Source: SAR86 cluster bacterium
GTDB lineage: Bacteria; Pseudomonadota; Gammaproteobacteria; Magnimaribacterales; TMED112
Length of the DNA stretch: 64,000 nucleotides
Direction of reading: 5' to 3'
NCBI GenBank assembly: GCA_003331605.1
Contig: QOPD01000003.1
Location: 31,128 to 95,127 of the forward strand
Both the position numbers and the translations under genes were made by a program. The notes beneath the pieces were generated by a model. It saw only the letters and a list, made by a program, of their open reading frames with translations. It did no database searches and was not told where the DNA came from. This document shows positions 7,488 through 16,506 of the stretch, piece after piece. Position 1 is the first letter of the stretch, and the number at the start of each line of letters is the position of its first letter.

Positions 7488-8888
7488 TTAGATTCCTATG
7501 CTCTTATACGAGTTAACCAACTTTTGAATGGAATAGATGTAAGCGGTTGTTCTTAGTGAGGGGTAATTATTTGTATTCCATATTTCACTCATATTTTCAT
7601 AAGCTTCAGTCATCATGTCTTCAAGCCCAGATCGGACTAGGTCTATTTCAGAACTACCAGCATTAAATATCGATTTTTCTCGCTGAGAGACCCTCGATCC
7701 AGTGGTATTTTCAATAATATTAATCAAAGAAGCATTCTCATATTGTTTTCTCCTTTTTTCCATTCTGCCAAATCTCATATGTGATAGGTTTCTTACCCAT
7801 TCAAAGTAACTGACTGCAACACCACCAGCATTCGCGTAAAGATCTGGGATGATTAAAACCCCTTTTTTATTTAAGTAGTAATCTGCTCTTGATGTTAAAG
7901 GGCCATTGGCACCTTCGCAGATAATTTTTGCATTAAGCAAGTTATGGTTTTCTTCAGTAACAGTTCCTTCTTGTGCTGCAGGTATAAAAATATCACATTC
8001 GGCAGCAAAAACCTCTTCTTTAGATTTTAGTTGTTTAGGGTTGGGGAAATCTTCTTTTTGTCTTGATTCAGCCATCCATGATTTGATCAAATCTAGATCG
8101 AGGCCTTTAGGATCATAAAAAGCTATGTCCTTTTCAATAATTCCAATAATACTACACCCATACTCTTTTAGACATCCTGCTGCGTGGAAACCCACCTTAC
8201 CGAGACCCTCAACAATTATTTTCTGTGAGCTGAGTTTTCCCTTAATAGCAGATTTCTTAACATCCTTACTATTAAAGAAAGCATTTAGAGCATAAAAAAT
8301 TCCTCTACCAGTTGCTTCGGTTCTACCATTGACACCTCCCATTCCAATAGGTTTACCAGTAACGCAAGCAAATGCGTTTATTTCATGAGGGTTTAGCCTT
8401 CTATATTCATCAGCTATCCATGCCATCTCTCGTTCACTTGTACCCATATCAGGAGCGGGAACATTTAAGCTAGGTGAGATTAATCCTCTTTTTGATAACT
8501 CTTCAGTAAAACGTCTTGTGATTTTTTCTAAATCTTCCTCATCGTATTTTTTTGGATTTATTTTTAAGCCTCCCTTTGAGCCTCCAAAAGGAACATCAAC
8601 TACAGCATTTTTATATGTCATTAAGGCTGCCATAGCTTCAATTTCCGATGCAGTTACGTTTGGAGCATATCTTATACCACCCTTTACAGGTTCTAAGTGT
8701 TCTGAATGAACAGCCCTGTAGCCAGTAAATACCTCGATTCCTTTTTTTAGTTTTACCCCAAACCTTACTGTATATGTATTGTTGCAAGATCGTATTTGCT
8801 CTGCTAAACCTGGCTCAATGCCAAGTAGATCTACGGCATTATCGAACATCTTAGTAATGCTCTTTAAAAATAGATTATTTACCCCCAT
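7488..8888 (-). CDS. Glutamate dehydrogenase (Glu/Leu/Phe/Val dehydrogenase family)
   Basis: Oxidative deamination of glutamate to 2-oxoglutarate and ammonia, or the reverse, in the cytoplasm. Family marks: PVKGGIRY with substrate-binding lysine, then TYKNAVVDVPFGGSKGG with the catalytic lysine region, VPAPDMGT with the catalytic Asp, and a Rossmann region GLGKVGFHAAG. The 466 residues are somewhat longer than GudB/RocG-type enzymes, mainly through an extended C-terminus, and the pattern differs from E. coli GdhA. Leucine dehydrogenase is the alternative, but the size favours glutamate. A GGGG Shine-Dalgarno element lies 8-11 bases before the ATG and a TATCAT-like -10 further upstream. It stands alone between tRNA genes. 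Confidence 0.85.
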   Translation of the reverse strand: MGVNNLFLKSITKMFDNAVDLLGIEPGLAEQIRSCNNTYTVRFGVKLKKGIEVFTGYRAVHSEHLEPVKGGIRYAPNVTASEIEAMAALMTYKNAVVDVPFGGSKGGLKINPKKYDEEDLEKITRRFTEELSKRGLISPSLNVPAPDMGTSEREMAWIADEYRRLNPHEINAFACVTGKPIGMGGVNGRTEATGRGIFYALNAFFNSKDVKKSAIKGKLSSQKIIVEGLGKVGFHAAGCLKEYGCSIIGIIEKDIAFYDPKGLDLDLIKSWMAESRQKEDFPNPKQLKSKEEVFAAECDIFIPAAQEGTVTEENHNLLNAKIICEGANGPLTSRADYYLNKKGVLIIPDLYANAGGVAVSYFEWVRNLSHMRFGRMEKRRKQYENASLINIIENTTGSRVSQREKSIFNAGSSEIDLVRSGLEDMMTEAYENMSEIWNTNNYPSLRTTAYIYSIQKLVNSYKSIGI

Positions 8889-8948
8889 GTTATTACCCCT
8901 TGTTGGTGATAATGATATAATTTTTTTTTCTAAAACACACGAAAAAAT

Positions 8949-9026
8949 GGTGGGCGTAGCTCAGTTGGTTAGAGCGCCGGTTTGTGGCACCGGAGGTCGA
9001 GGGTTCAACCCCCTTCGTCCACCCCA
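8949..9026 (+). tRNA. tRNA-His (anticodon GTG)
   Basis: 78 bases, including the extra 5' guanosine of tRNA-His that pairs with discriminator C. The acceptor strand GGTGGGCG pairs with CGTCCACC with one G-T pair. The anticodon loop is TTGTGGC with GTG, and CCA is encoded at 9024-9026. A perfect TATAAT at 8916-8921, 27 bases upstream, is its probable -10 box. Confidence 0.97.
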
Positions 9027-9112
9027 ATTTACATCATGTTTTCAGAAAAGAAACCCAAGTTTCATCAAATAATTAAGAAGTTTTGAGATTTTAGCTGATA
9101 TATTGATTTATA

Positions 9113-9118
9113 TATAAT
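9113..9118 (+). promoter_or_regulatory. Probable -10 box for the clpP operon
   Basis: Perfect TATAAT 18 bases upstream of the clpP ATG in a very AT-rich 110-base gap after tRNA-His. Only a weak -35 (TTTAGC, 17-base spacer) can be proposed. Confidence 0.45.
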
Positions 9119-9136
9119 CTGCACTATATTAGAAGT

Positions 9137-9727
9137 ATGTTTGAAAATAATTTAGTACCAATGGTTGTTGAGCAATCATCTCGCGGTGAAAGGGCATTTG
9201 ATATATTTTCCAGACTTCTTAAGGACAGGATAATTTTTATTGTTGGCGGAATTGATGACTACGTCGCTAATCTGGTTGTGGCTCAATTGCTTTTCCTTGA
9301 GTCTGAGGATCCAAAGAAAGACATTTATTTATACATTAATTCCCCTGGAGGGGTCATCACATCTGGTCTTTCTATTTTAGATACAATGAATTATCTAAAA
9401 TGTGATGTTTCAACAGTTTGTTTCGGCCAGGCGGCGAGCATGGGCGCTGTACTTTTAGCGGCCGGTAAGAAAGAAAAAAGGTTTGTGTTGCCAAATAGTA
9501 GAGTAATGATACACCAACCACTCGGGGGGGCACGGGGACAAGAAACGGATATTCAAATCCAAGCAAAAGAAATAAAGACTCTTAGAGAAAGATTAAATGG
9601 TATCTTGGCTAACTGCTCTGGTCAGTCGATTAAGAAAATTGAAAAAGATACTGAACGTGACTTTTTCATGGATGCTCAAGCTGCAATTAAATACGGTCTG
9701 GCGGATAAGGTATTAGAAAAAAGGTAA
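9137..9727 (+). CDS. clpP: ATP-dependent Clp protease proteolytic subunit
   Basis: Serine protease that forms the 14-subunit chamber and degrades proteins fed by ClpX or ClpA. The triad is visible: Ser 101 in GQAASMGA, His 126 in MIHQPLGG and Asp 175 in TERDFF, spaced as in E. coli ClpP. The oligomerisation/oxyanion block INSPGG is present. The 196 residues match the family. The start ATG is preceded by a TATAAT box but only a weak AGAAG near it. clpX follows after 2 bases and lon directly after that, the standard gammaproteobacterial order, but trigger factor (tig), usually upstream of clpP, is not here; tRNA-His and gdh occupy that position. Confidence 0.97.
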   Translation: MFENNLVPMVVEQSSRGERAFDIFSRLLKDRIIFIVGGIDDYVANLVVAQLLFLESEDPKKDIYLYINSPGGVITSGLSILDTMNYLKCDVSTVCFGQAASMGAVLLAAGKKEKRFVLPNSRVMIHQPLGGARGQETDIQIQAKEIKTLRERLNGILANCSGQSIKKIEKDTERDFFMDAQAAIKYGLADKVLEKR

Positions 9728-9729
9728 AG

Positions 9730-10962
9730 ATGGAGATTGAAAAATCTAAATTAAATTGTTCTTTTTGTGGAAAGGATCAAGCAAAAGTAAAAAAGCTGAT
9801 TGCTGGACCTAATATCTATATTTGCAATGAATGTGTAGATCTATGCAATGACATACTCTTAGAAGAGGATTTACAAGAATCAAAGTATGAAACAAAGGAT
9901 GTTAAGCCAAAAGAAATTTTTAAATATCTCGACCAGATTATAGTAGGCCAGAACGAGGCAAAAAGGCGTTTATCTGTTGCTGTTTATAATCACTATAAAA
10001 GAATTAATACCAAAGATGATCCGGAAGTAGAAGTACAGAAGAGCAATGTTTTATTACTGGGCCCAACAGGCTGTGGAAAAACATTACTGGCTCAAACTTT
10101 GGCAAAATTTCTTGATGTCCCTTTTGCTATCGCTGATGCAACCTCTTTAACCGAGGCCGGATACGTCGGCGAAGATGTAGAAAATATAATCCAAAAGCTT
10201 TTGATCAATGCAGATTACGACATCACTAGAGCACAAAAAGGAATCATTTATATCGATGAAATCGATAAGATTTCCAAAAAAGGAGAGAACGTTTCAATAA
10301 CGAGAGATGTCTCGGGTGAAGGAGTCCAACAAGCACTACTAAAAATTATTGAAGGAACTACTGCTTCTATACCTCCACAGGGAGGAAGAAAACATCCCCA
10401 ACAAGAATTCTTACAAGTGGATACAAAAGATATTCTATTTATTTGTGGTGGAGCTTTTAATGGCCTAGAGTCTCAAATTCAATCAAGACTTTCAAACAAC
10501 GCAATTGGTTTCAACTCTGAGATCATTGATAAGGACAACATAGATAAAGGGAAAATGTTTAAAGAGGCTAAATCACAAGATTTAATTAAATATGGAATTA
10601 TTCCTGAATTCATTGGCAGGTTTCCTGTGGTTGCAGCTCTTGAAGAATTATCTGAAGAAGATCTGGTAAAAGTAATGTCAGAGACAAAAAATTCTATCAG
10701 TGACCAATTTAAATACTTGTTTGAATTGGATGGCATTAAACTTGAATTTACCGCGGATGCTTTTAAAGCAATTGCAGAAGAAGCTAAGAAAAGCGCCTCA
10801 GGAGCTAGAGCACTCAGAGCAATTTTTGAAGATATTCTTCAGGATTCGATGTTTGAGTTACCATCATCAAGCTCCCCAGTTGAGAAGATTGTCATTGACA
10901 AAAATGTCGTTCTGAATAGGGAAAACCCTCTCAAATTAATGGCAAAAAAAATTGCAAATTAA
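9730..10962 (+). CDS. clpX: ATP-dependent Clp protease ATP-binding subunit ClpX
   Basis: AAA+ unfoldase that recognises tagged substrates such as ssrA proteins and threads them into ClpP. The N-terminal zinc domain shows two CxxC pairs (CSFCGK and CNECVDLC). Next come Walker A GPTGCGKT, the GYVGEDV pore loop, Walker [11 protein letters not shown], the RKH loop GGRKHPQ and the sensor region IPEFIGRFP. Its 410 residues compare with 424 in E. coli. It starts 2 bases after clpP and ends directly against the lon start codon, so clpP-clpX-lon is one transcript. Confidence 0.97.
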   Translation: MEIEKSKLNCSFCGKDQAKVKKLIAGPNIYICNECVDLCNDILLEEDLQESKYETKDVKPKEIFKYLDQIIVGQNEAKRRLSVAVYNHYKRINTKDDPEVEVQKSNVLLLGPTGCGKTLLAQTLAKFLDVPFAIADATSLTEAGYVGEDVENIIQKLLINADYDITRAQKGIIYIDEIDKISKKGENVSITRDVSGEGVQQALLKIIEGTTASIPPQGGRKHPQQEFLQVDTKDILFICGGAFNGLESQIQSRLSNNAIGFNSEIIDKDNIDKGKMFKEAKSQDLIKYGIIPEFIGRFPVVAALEELSEEDLVKVMSETKNSISDQFKYLFELDGIKLEFTADAFKAIAEEAKKSASGARALRAIFEDILQDSMFELPSSSSPVEKIVIDKNVVLNRENPLKLMAKKIAN

Positions 10963-13275
10963 ATGTCAGAAGAAATTAAGGTCACTGTAAAGATGCCTAT
11001 GATCCCCTTGAGGGATGTAGTGATTTTCCCTAATACAGTTTCTACATTATTTGTTGGTAGGGAAAAATCTATTTTCTCATTAGAGGATGCTCTGAGAACA
11101 AATAAGAAAATATTTTTAGTTGCTCAAAACTCGCCCTCAAATGAAGAGCCAACCATTGCAGATCTACCAAAAGTTGGCACCATTTCAACTTTACTTCAAA
11201 TGATTAAGCTACCGGACGGTACTGTGAAGATTTTAGTAGAAGGCTTACAAAGAGCAACTTTAAATGATGTTTCAATTGATAAAGGTTATTTTGCAGAGAT
11301 TATTAAAATTGATGAAACAACTGAGGATTCAAAGTATGAAAGAGATTTGCTCGGTACAATAAAGAATCAATTCACTGAATTTGTTTCGGTTTCAAAAAAA
11401 GTATCTGTTGAGGTAATTAATCAGGTTCAATCAATGGCCAACCTTGCCAAGGTAATAGATGTCATATCTTCAAATATTCATTTATCAATAAAAGATAAGC
11501 AAGAAATTCTTGAACAAGAAAAGGTTATAACGAGAGGTGAATTCTTATCGAGCTTGATTGAATCTCAGATTGATTTGATGGAAGTTGAACAAAGAATAAG
11601 AGGTCGCGTCAGAAAACAGATGGAGAAGTCGCAAAAAGAGTATTTCTTAAATGAGCAAATTAAAGCTGCGCAAAAAGAACTCGGAGAAATAGGAGACGAA
11701 AAAAATGAGCTTGAAGAGCTTCAGTCTAAGATTGAAGAGACCAAAATTTCAAAAGAAGCTTTGGAAAAAATAAACACAGAGTTTTCCAAGCTTAAACAAA
11801 TGTCTCCAATGTCAGCAGAGGCAACTGTAGTAAGAACTTTTATTGAAACACTGCTTGAAGTGCCTTGGCACAAAACTACAAAAATCAATGTAGATCTTAA
11901 AAAAGCTAAAGACATTCTTGATGAAGATCACTATGGGCTGAAAGAGGTTAAAGAGAGAATCCTTGAATATCTGGCTGTTCAAAAAAGAGTAAAAAAAATG
12001 AAAGCACCAGTGCTTTGTTTTGTTGGTCCTCCTGGTGTTGGAAAAACATCCCTTGGCGAATCAATAGCTAGGTCGGTTAACAGAAATTTTGTTAGATTGT
12101 CTCTTGGTGGGGTGCGTGATGAAGCAGAGATAAGAGGGCACAGAAAAACTTATATTGGTTCTATGCCCGGTAAGATAATTCAAAAATTGACAAAAACAAA
12201 AGTAAAAAATCCATTATTCCTTCTGGATGAAATTGATAAAGTGGGAATGGATCATCGTGGTGACCCAAGTTCAGCTTTGTTGGAGGTATTAGATCCTGAA
12301 CAAAATAATACCTTTAATGATCATTATTTAGAGGTAGATTATGACCTTTCGGAGGTAATGTTTATTTGCACAGCTAATTCATTAAATATACCTCCACCTT
12401 TATTAGACAGAATGGAAATTATTAGATTGCCTGGCTATATCGAAGATGAAAAATTAAATATTGCAAAAAACTATCTGGTTCCACGCAATCTAGAAAAAAA
12501 TGGTTTGAATGAAAAAGAAGTATCCTTCAGTGTTAATTCAATTTTGAAAGTTATTAGAAACTATACTCGCGAAGCTGGAGTCCGTGATTTAGACAGACAA
12601 ATTAATAAAATTTGTCGAAAAAAAGTTAAAGAAATTTCACTGGATCAGCCTTCATCAGTCAAGATTGACAACAGAGCTATTCGAAATATTTTGGGGCCGG
12701 AGCCGTACAAATTTGGTCTATTCGATGCAGAGGATTCAAAAGGGCAGGTAAATGGCCTAGCTTGGACATCTGTTGGAGGTGAATTATTAAAAATCGAAGC
12801 AGCAGTCATTGCGGGAAAAGGAAGAATAATCAAAACAGGCTCACTGGGCGATGTGATGCAGGAATCAATTCAAGCAGCGTTGACGGTTACTAAAAATATT
12901 GCGCTTTCAAAAAAAATAGAAAAGGATTTTTTTGAAAAGCATGATATCCATATTCACGTGCCAGAGGGAGCTACTCCGAAGGACGGCCCAAGTGCAGGCA
13001 TCACAATGTGTGTTGCGATAGCGTCTGTTGTGCTTGATAAATCAATTAAATCCAATTTGGCAATGACTGGAGAAATTACTCTAGCTGGTAAAGTTTTAAA
13101 GATTGGTGGCCTCAAAGAGAAACTCATTGCTGCAAAAAGAAGTGGCATTACCAATGTAATTATTCCAAAAGAGAATGTTGGTGATCTTGAGGAAATTGAA
13201 TCAAATGTGCTTAAAAACCTAAATATTAAGCCAGTAGAAAATATCTCCGAAGTCTTGAAAGAGGCCCTAATTTAA
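10963..13275 (+). CDS. lon: ATP-dependent protease La (Lon)
   Basis: Homo-oligomeric cytoplasmic AAA+ serine protease that removes misfolded and short-lived regulatory proteins. An N-terminal substrate-binding domain (PLRDVVIFP near residue 16) and a coiled-coil region around 190-250 precede Walker A GPPGVGKT near residue 355, Walker B FLLDEIDK, and the protease domain with Ser 677 in PKDGPSAG and Lys 720 in GGLKEKL, equivalent to E. coli Ser 679/Lys 722. Length 770 against 784 in E. coli. It starts immediately after the clpX stop with no gap. The next gene, hupB, has its own promoter. Confidence 0.97.
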   Translation: MSEEIKVTVKMPMIPLRDVVIFPNTVSTLFVGREKSIFSLEDALRTNKKIFLVAQNSPSNEEPTIADLPKVGTISTLLQMIKLPDGTVKILVEGLQRATLNDVSIDKGYFAEIIKIDETTEDSKYERDLLGTIKNQFTEFVSVSKKVSVEVINQVQSMANLAKVIDVISSNIHLSIKDKQEILEQEKVITRGEFLSSLIESQIDLMEVEQRIRGRVRKQMEKSQKEYFLNEQIKAAQKELGEIGDEKNELEELQSKIEETKISKEALEKINTEFSKLKQMSPMSAEATVVRTFIETLLEVPWHKTTKINVDLKKAKDILDEDHYGLKEVKERILEYLAVQKRVKKMKAPVLCFVGPPGVGKTSLGESIARSVNRNFVRLSLGGVRDEAEIRGHRKTYIGSMPGKIIQKLTKTKVKNPLFLLDEIDKVGMDHRGDPSSALLEVLDPEQNNTFNDHYLEVDYDLSEVMFICTANSLNIPPPLLDRMEIIRLPGYIEDEKLNIAKNYLVPRNLEKNGLNEKEVSFSVNSILKVIRNYTREAGVRDLDRQINKICRKKVKEISLDQPSSVKIDNRAIRNILGPEPYKFGLFDAEDSKGQVNGLAWTSVGGELLKIEAAVIAGKGRIIKTGSLGDVMQESIQAALTVTKNIALSKKIEKDFFEKHDIHIHVPEGATPKDGPSAGITMCVAIASVVLDKSIKSNLAMTGEITLAGKVLKIGGLKEKLIAAKRSGITNVIIPKENVGDLEEIESNVLKNLNIKPVENISEVLKEALI

Positions 13276-13342
13276 TGCATTCAGACCATCTAAAGTCAAG
13301 AAATACTTAGAGAATAAAGTTTATTTATTTGTCGCATTTTGC

Positions 13343-13371
13343 TTGATTTATTAATTTTAAAGCACTAATGT
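13343..13371 (+). promoter_or_regulatory. Promoter of hupB
   Basis: TTGATT at 13343-13348, a 17-base spacer and TAATGT at 13366-13371. The predicted start of transcription (about 13378) falls next to a perfect hairpin, GCCTTT-CTAT-AAAGGC at 13380-13395, which is followed by the Shine-Dalgarno AGGAG at 13402-13406. Confidence 0.6.
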
Positions 13372-13411
13372 AATCAAAAGCCTTTCTATAAAGGCATTAT
13401 GAGGAGATTTT

Positions 13412-13687
13412 ATGAATAAGGCTGATTTAATTGATGTTGTTGCCAGTGAAACTGGTAGCACAAAAGTTGACGCTGCTAAAGCATTAGATGCTGTCGTGAA
13501 TGCTGTGACAGGTGCACTTGCAAAAGGTGACTCTGTATCACTGGTAGGCTTTGGAACCTTTTCTGTAAGACAGAGAGCTGCAAGAGAGGGAATTAACCCA
13601 CAGAACCCTTCCCAGAAGATTCAAATACCTGCAGCAACTGTTCCTGTATTTAAAGCAGGAAAAGCATTAAAAGCTTCAGTAAACTAA
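13412..13687 (+). CDS. hupB: Nucleoid DNA-binding protein HU-beta
   Basis: Small basic histone-like protein that bends and wraps DNA as a dimer. The 91 residues carry the HU signature GFGTFSVRQRAAREGINP and the DNA-embracing arm with the conserved Pro in NPSQKIQIPAA, ending in FKAGKALK. Start fixed by AGGAG six bases upstream. The position between lon and ppiD is the usual gammaproteobacterial one. It has a separate promoter in the 136-base lon-hupB gap and a hairpin at the predicted 5' end of its mRNA. No terminator follows before ppiD, so read-through into ppiD is likely. Confidence 0.97.
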   Translation: MNKADLIDVVASETGSTKVDAAKALDAVVNAVTGALAKGDSVSLVGFGTFSVRQRAAREGINPQNPSQKIQIPAATVPVFKAGKALKASVN

Positions 13688-13699
13688 TAATTAACTGAT

Positions 13700-15550
13700 T
13701 TGATCAGTTTCTTACGGGATAGGCTACAAGGAATTGTAGCCTTTTCTTTTCTAGGCATAGTTGCCCTAACATTTATGTTTTTGGGGCTGCCTACTTTTAC
13801 CCAAAATTTCAATACCAATGATTACGCCAAAGTCGGCGAATATGGTATCTCTCAATCAGAATATTTTCGTACTAGAAACATAGTTGAAGAAAACATAAGA
13901 GAGCAATTTGGCCAACAGATTGACCTTGCTCCATTGAATGATTTTATTGATCAGCAAGCAAGAAGCTCTCTCATTGAAAAATATACATTAGTTAAGTTCT
14001 TTGATGAGCTTGGTTTAGAGATACCCAGCAGTTATCTTGAAAATGAACTGGCAAAAAATGAAGTTTTTCAAGTAGATGGCCAGTTCAATCAAGATGCGTT
14101 TAAAAATTATTTAATTAACTTCAATTTATCTAAAGATGATTTGGTTAATGACTTTGCATCAGATCTAAAATTAAATTTGACTGTTGCTCTTTTGAATTCA
14201 ACCGCCAATATTTTTAACAGCTCATTAGATCAATACCTTGAACTGCTAACCGAGAGACGTTCCATTCAATTTTTTGAATTAAGCAAAGATAACGTCATTA
14301 AAGAATTTGATGTCTCACAAGACGAGCTTAATACTTTTTACCAAAGTAATTTAGATTTTTATCAAGTTCCTGAGAAAAGAACTTTTGCCACAATTAAATT
14401 TTCAAAAGAAAATTTAGCCATAGAAGTCAGTGATGAAGAATTAGATCAAGCGTATGAATCATACTTGCAAACAATTCCGGCTGGTGAAAAAAGAGTTTCT
14501 CATCTGATGGTTATCTCAGATAACTATGAAACAAACCAAGAATTTACAGAAAAAGTTAACTCAATAGAAACGGTATTAACTGCTAATAATTTTGAAGACT
14601 ATGTTGTTACCGATTCAGAAGATGAAGGCACGCTAGATATTGGTGGTGATCTTGGTTTTACAGATGGCCAAATATTTCCAGCTGAGTTTGAGCAAGTTAT
14701 TGCTAGCTTAGATGTAAATGCAGTTTCAAAAGCAGTTTTTTATGAAGGCAATGCTCACTTTTTAAAAGTAACCGAAATAGACGAACCCATTGTGCTTAGC
14801 TTTGATGAAAAAGCACAAGATCTTAGAGATGAATTGGAGGATATCAAGTTTGAAGATTTATCTTTAAGCATTTTAAGCAATTTATCGGGATCATCTCTTG
14901 AGCTAACAGAAGCTGAAAATGTATATGGGATCTCATCTGAATTATTAACAGACATTTCTTTTGGAGATAATGGTCTATCGGCTGGAGATCAATCCACAGT
15001 ATTTACTGCAGCATTAAAGCAATGGACAGATCCAATTGAAGAGAGACAAGATAGTTTTAAAATTGCTTATGTCGTCTCTTTAATGCCTGCCAAAACAATT
15101 CCACTTGAAAGTGTGCTTGAAGAGGTAAGAGGTGTGGTAGTAGATCAAAAAAGAAACGAATATTTAGAAGATGTCTTTGCTGACGATGGCTTAAGTTTCG
15201 ATGAAGCTGGACTTAAAGAGCTATATGCCATTGATAATTTTAAGATAGAGGAGTTTAAAAATATTAATAGAACCACCTCTTTACTTGCAAACGACCTGGT
15301 CAATTTAGTTTTTAATGAGCCTATGGTTGGCACGGTTGAAAAGCAACTTCTTGGCGATAAGCTTTTTGTCTTCAGTGTGCTAGCCAGAAACCAAGGAGAT
15401 AAAAGCTCTGTTCCCGTAGAAGATCTTGAAGCTATTAAAAATGAATCGCGCTCTAGTCAATTACAGTCTGTATTTAATACACTAAGACTGGAGTATGGTT
15501 ATGATGATAAATATTCTGTAAATACCATCATTGCTAATCAAACTTCATAG
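13700..15550 (+). CDS. ppiD: Membrane-anchored periplasmic folding factor PpiD
   Basis: Inner-membrane chaperone of the SurA/PpiD group, helping newly secreted proteins leave the Sec translocon. Seen: cytoplasmic start, one transmembrane helix at about residues 12-32, a SurA-N-like helical region to about residue 200, a parvulin-like segment near 265-365 and a long C-terminal part, 616 residues in total (E. coli 623). The parvulin segment (around GGDLGFTDGQIFPAEFE) keeps the family shape but activity is doubtful, as in E. coli. Translation appears to start at TTG, 12 bases after the hupB stop, without a good Shine-Dalgarno site. Its last 17 bases overlap the convergent fabI gene. Confidence 0.9.
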   Translation: MISFLRDRLQGIVAFSFLGIVALTFMFLGLPTFTQNFNTNDYAKVGEYGISQSEYFRTRNIVEENIREQFGQQIDLAPLNDFIDQQARSSLIEKYTLVKFFDELGLEIPSSYLENELAKNEVFQVDGQFNQDAFKNYLINFNLSKDDLVNDFASDLKLNLTVALLNSTANIFNSSLDQYLELLTERRSIQFFELSKDNVIKEFDVSQDELNTFYQSNLDFYQVPEKRTFATIKFSKENLAIEVSDEELDQAYESYLQTIPAGEKRVSHLMVISDNYETNQEFTEKVNSIETVLTANNFEDYVVTDSEDEGTLDIGGDLGFTDGQIFPAEFEQVIASLDVNAVSKAVFYEGNAHFLKVTEIDEPIVLSFDEKAQDLRDELEDIKFEDLSLSILSNLSGSSLELTEAENVYGISSELLTDISFGDNGLSAGDQSTVFTAALKQWTDPIEERQDSFKIAYVVSLMPAKTIPLESVLEEVRGVVVDQKRNEYLEDVFADDGLSFDEAGLKELYAIDNFKIEEFKNINRTTSLLANDLVNLVFNEPMVGTVEKQLLGDKLFVFSVLARNQGDKSSVPVEDLEAIKNESRSSQLQSVFNTLRLEYGYDDKYSVNTIIANQTS

Positions 15551-16307
15551 CCTGGATATTGTATCCACCATCGACATAAATAGTTTGACCAGTTATACCG
15601 CTCGACATATCACTTAACAAGAAAGTTGCTGTATCGCCAACCTCTTTGGCTGTAATGTTGCGTCTCAATGGTGTTTCAGAGCCATGTTTGTTAAGCATGG
15701 ATTTGAAGCCTTTTATTCCTGATGCTGCCAGGGTTTTTATGGGACCTGCAGATATCGAATTTACTCTTATACCTTTTGAGCCTAATGTTGCTGAGAAATA
15801 TCTAACGCTTGCCTCTAGACTTGCTTTTGCCATGCCCATAACATTGTAATTAGGTGTAGCTTCTTGAGACCCAACATAGGTCAACGTTAGTGCGGAAGCA
15901 TTTTCAGAAAAAAATGGCACAGCTTCTTTAATAAGCCCAGCAAAACTGTACGAGCTTATATCGTGCGTAATAGCAAAACCTTCTCTAGTGATACAGTCTT
16001 CAATATTTCCAGCAATCTGATCAGAGGGAGCGAAACCTACTGAGTGAACAATACCATCAATTTCACCCCATTCTTCCGCAAAAAAATTAACCAAACCTTT
16101 AATTTCTTTATCCGAACTTAGGTCACATTTAAAGGTGAGGCCTCCTCCATTATTGGAAGAAAATTCATTGATAAATTTTTCGAATCTTTCATTCTGATAG
16201 CTGTAACCTACTATCGCACCATGTTCATGCAAAGAAGCTGCAATTGCTGCTGCAATAGAATATTTATTTGCTAAACCTACTATGAGAATTTTTTTGCCGT
16301 TTACCAT
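15534..16307 (-). CDS. fabI: Enoyl-[acyl-carrier-protein] reductase (NADH)
   Basis: Catalyses the last reduction of each fatty acid elongation cycle in the cytoplasm. A short-chain dehydrogenase of the FabI type: an atypical nucleotide loop near the N-terminus (VGLANKYSIAAAIA), HSVGFAP, then the Y-x6-K pair in YNVMGMAK and SISAGPIKTLAASGI, and the C-terminal DGGYNI. At 257 residues it is slightly shorter than E. coli FabI (262). A perfect TATAAT at 16314-16319 lies only six bases before the ATG and no Shine-Dalgarno sequence exists, so the mRNA may be leaderless. It converges on ppiD with a 17-base overlap. Confidence 0.95.
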   Translation of the reverse strand: MVNGKKILIVGLANKYSIAAAIAASLHEHGAIVGYSYQNERFEKFINEFSSNNGGGLTFKCDLSSDKEIKGLVNFFAEEWGEIDGIVHSVGFAPSDQIAGNIEDCITREGFAITHDISSYSFAGLIKEAVPFFSENASALTLTYVGSQEATPNYNVMGMAKASLEASVRYFSATLGSKGIRVNSISAGPIKTLAASGIKGFKSMLNKHGSETPLRRNITAKEVGDTATFLLSDMSSGITGQTIYVDGGYNIQAMKFD

Positions 16308-16313
16308 ACTCGC

Positions 16314-16319
16314 ATTATA
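16314..16319 (-). promoter_or_regulatory. -10 box of fabI, placed for a leaderless mRNA
   Basis: TATAAT on the minus strand. Six bases separate it from the fabI ATG, which puts the expected transcription start at or next to the A of the start codon. The -35 region is only weakly similar to consensus. Confidence 0.55.
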
Positions 16320-16412
16320 GAGGATTATTTTTTTTACAGAAAATTTTTTAAGTTTATGTAAAAATATAAAAAAATAAAAATTTGACCAAAATGTCTATAA
16401 ATCGTTAATTTA

Positions 16413-16450
16413 TGACATAAATGTGACATTTTTGTGACAAAAAATTGTCA
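16413..16450. promoter_or_regulatory. Phased TGACA repeat array, probable operator of the TonB receptor
   Basis: TGACA begins at 16413, 16424 and 16435 and its inverse TGTCA begins at 16446, all exactly 11 bases apart, about one helical turn. The last two form a perfect palindrome TGACA-N6-TGTCA (16435-16450). A related TGACC-N4-TGTCT lies at 16383-16396. The array sits just upstream of a TATAAG at 16473-16478, and the receptor ATG is at 16507. Likely sites for a dimeric regulator bound to one face of the DNA. Confidence 0.55.
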
Positions 16451-16506
16451 ATTTCTGCCAAAAAAGCGATGATATAAGCATAGCTAACTTTTAAGAGGTA
16501 AATTAT

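Noticed and set aside
8779-9072. 97-residue frame across the gdh start and tRNA-His
   Set aside because: Contains the typical tRNA-derived peptide VAQLVRAPVCGTGGRGFN; it is antisense to gdh and reads through a tRNA gene.
16308-16506. CRISPR-like array from the repeated TGACA units
   Set aside because: Units are 11 bases with no spacers of proper size and no cas genes nearby; an operator array is the better reading.
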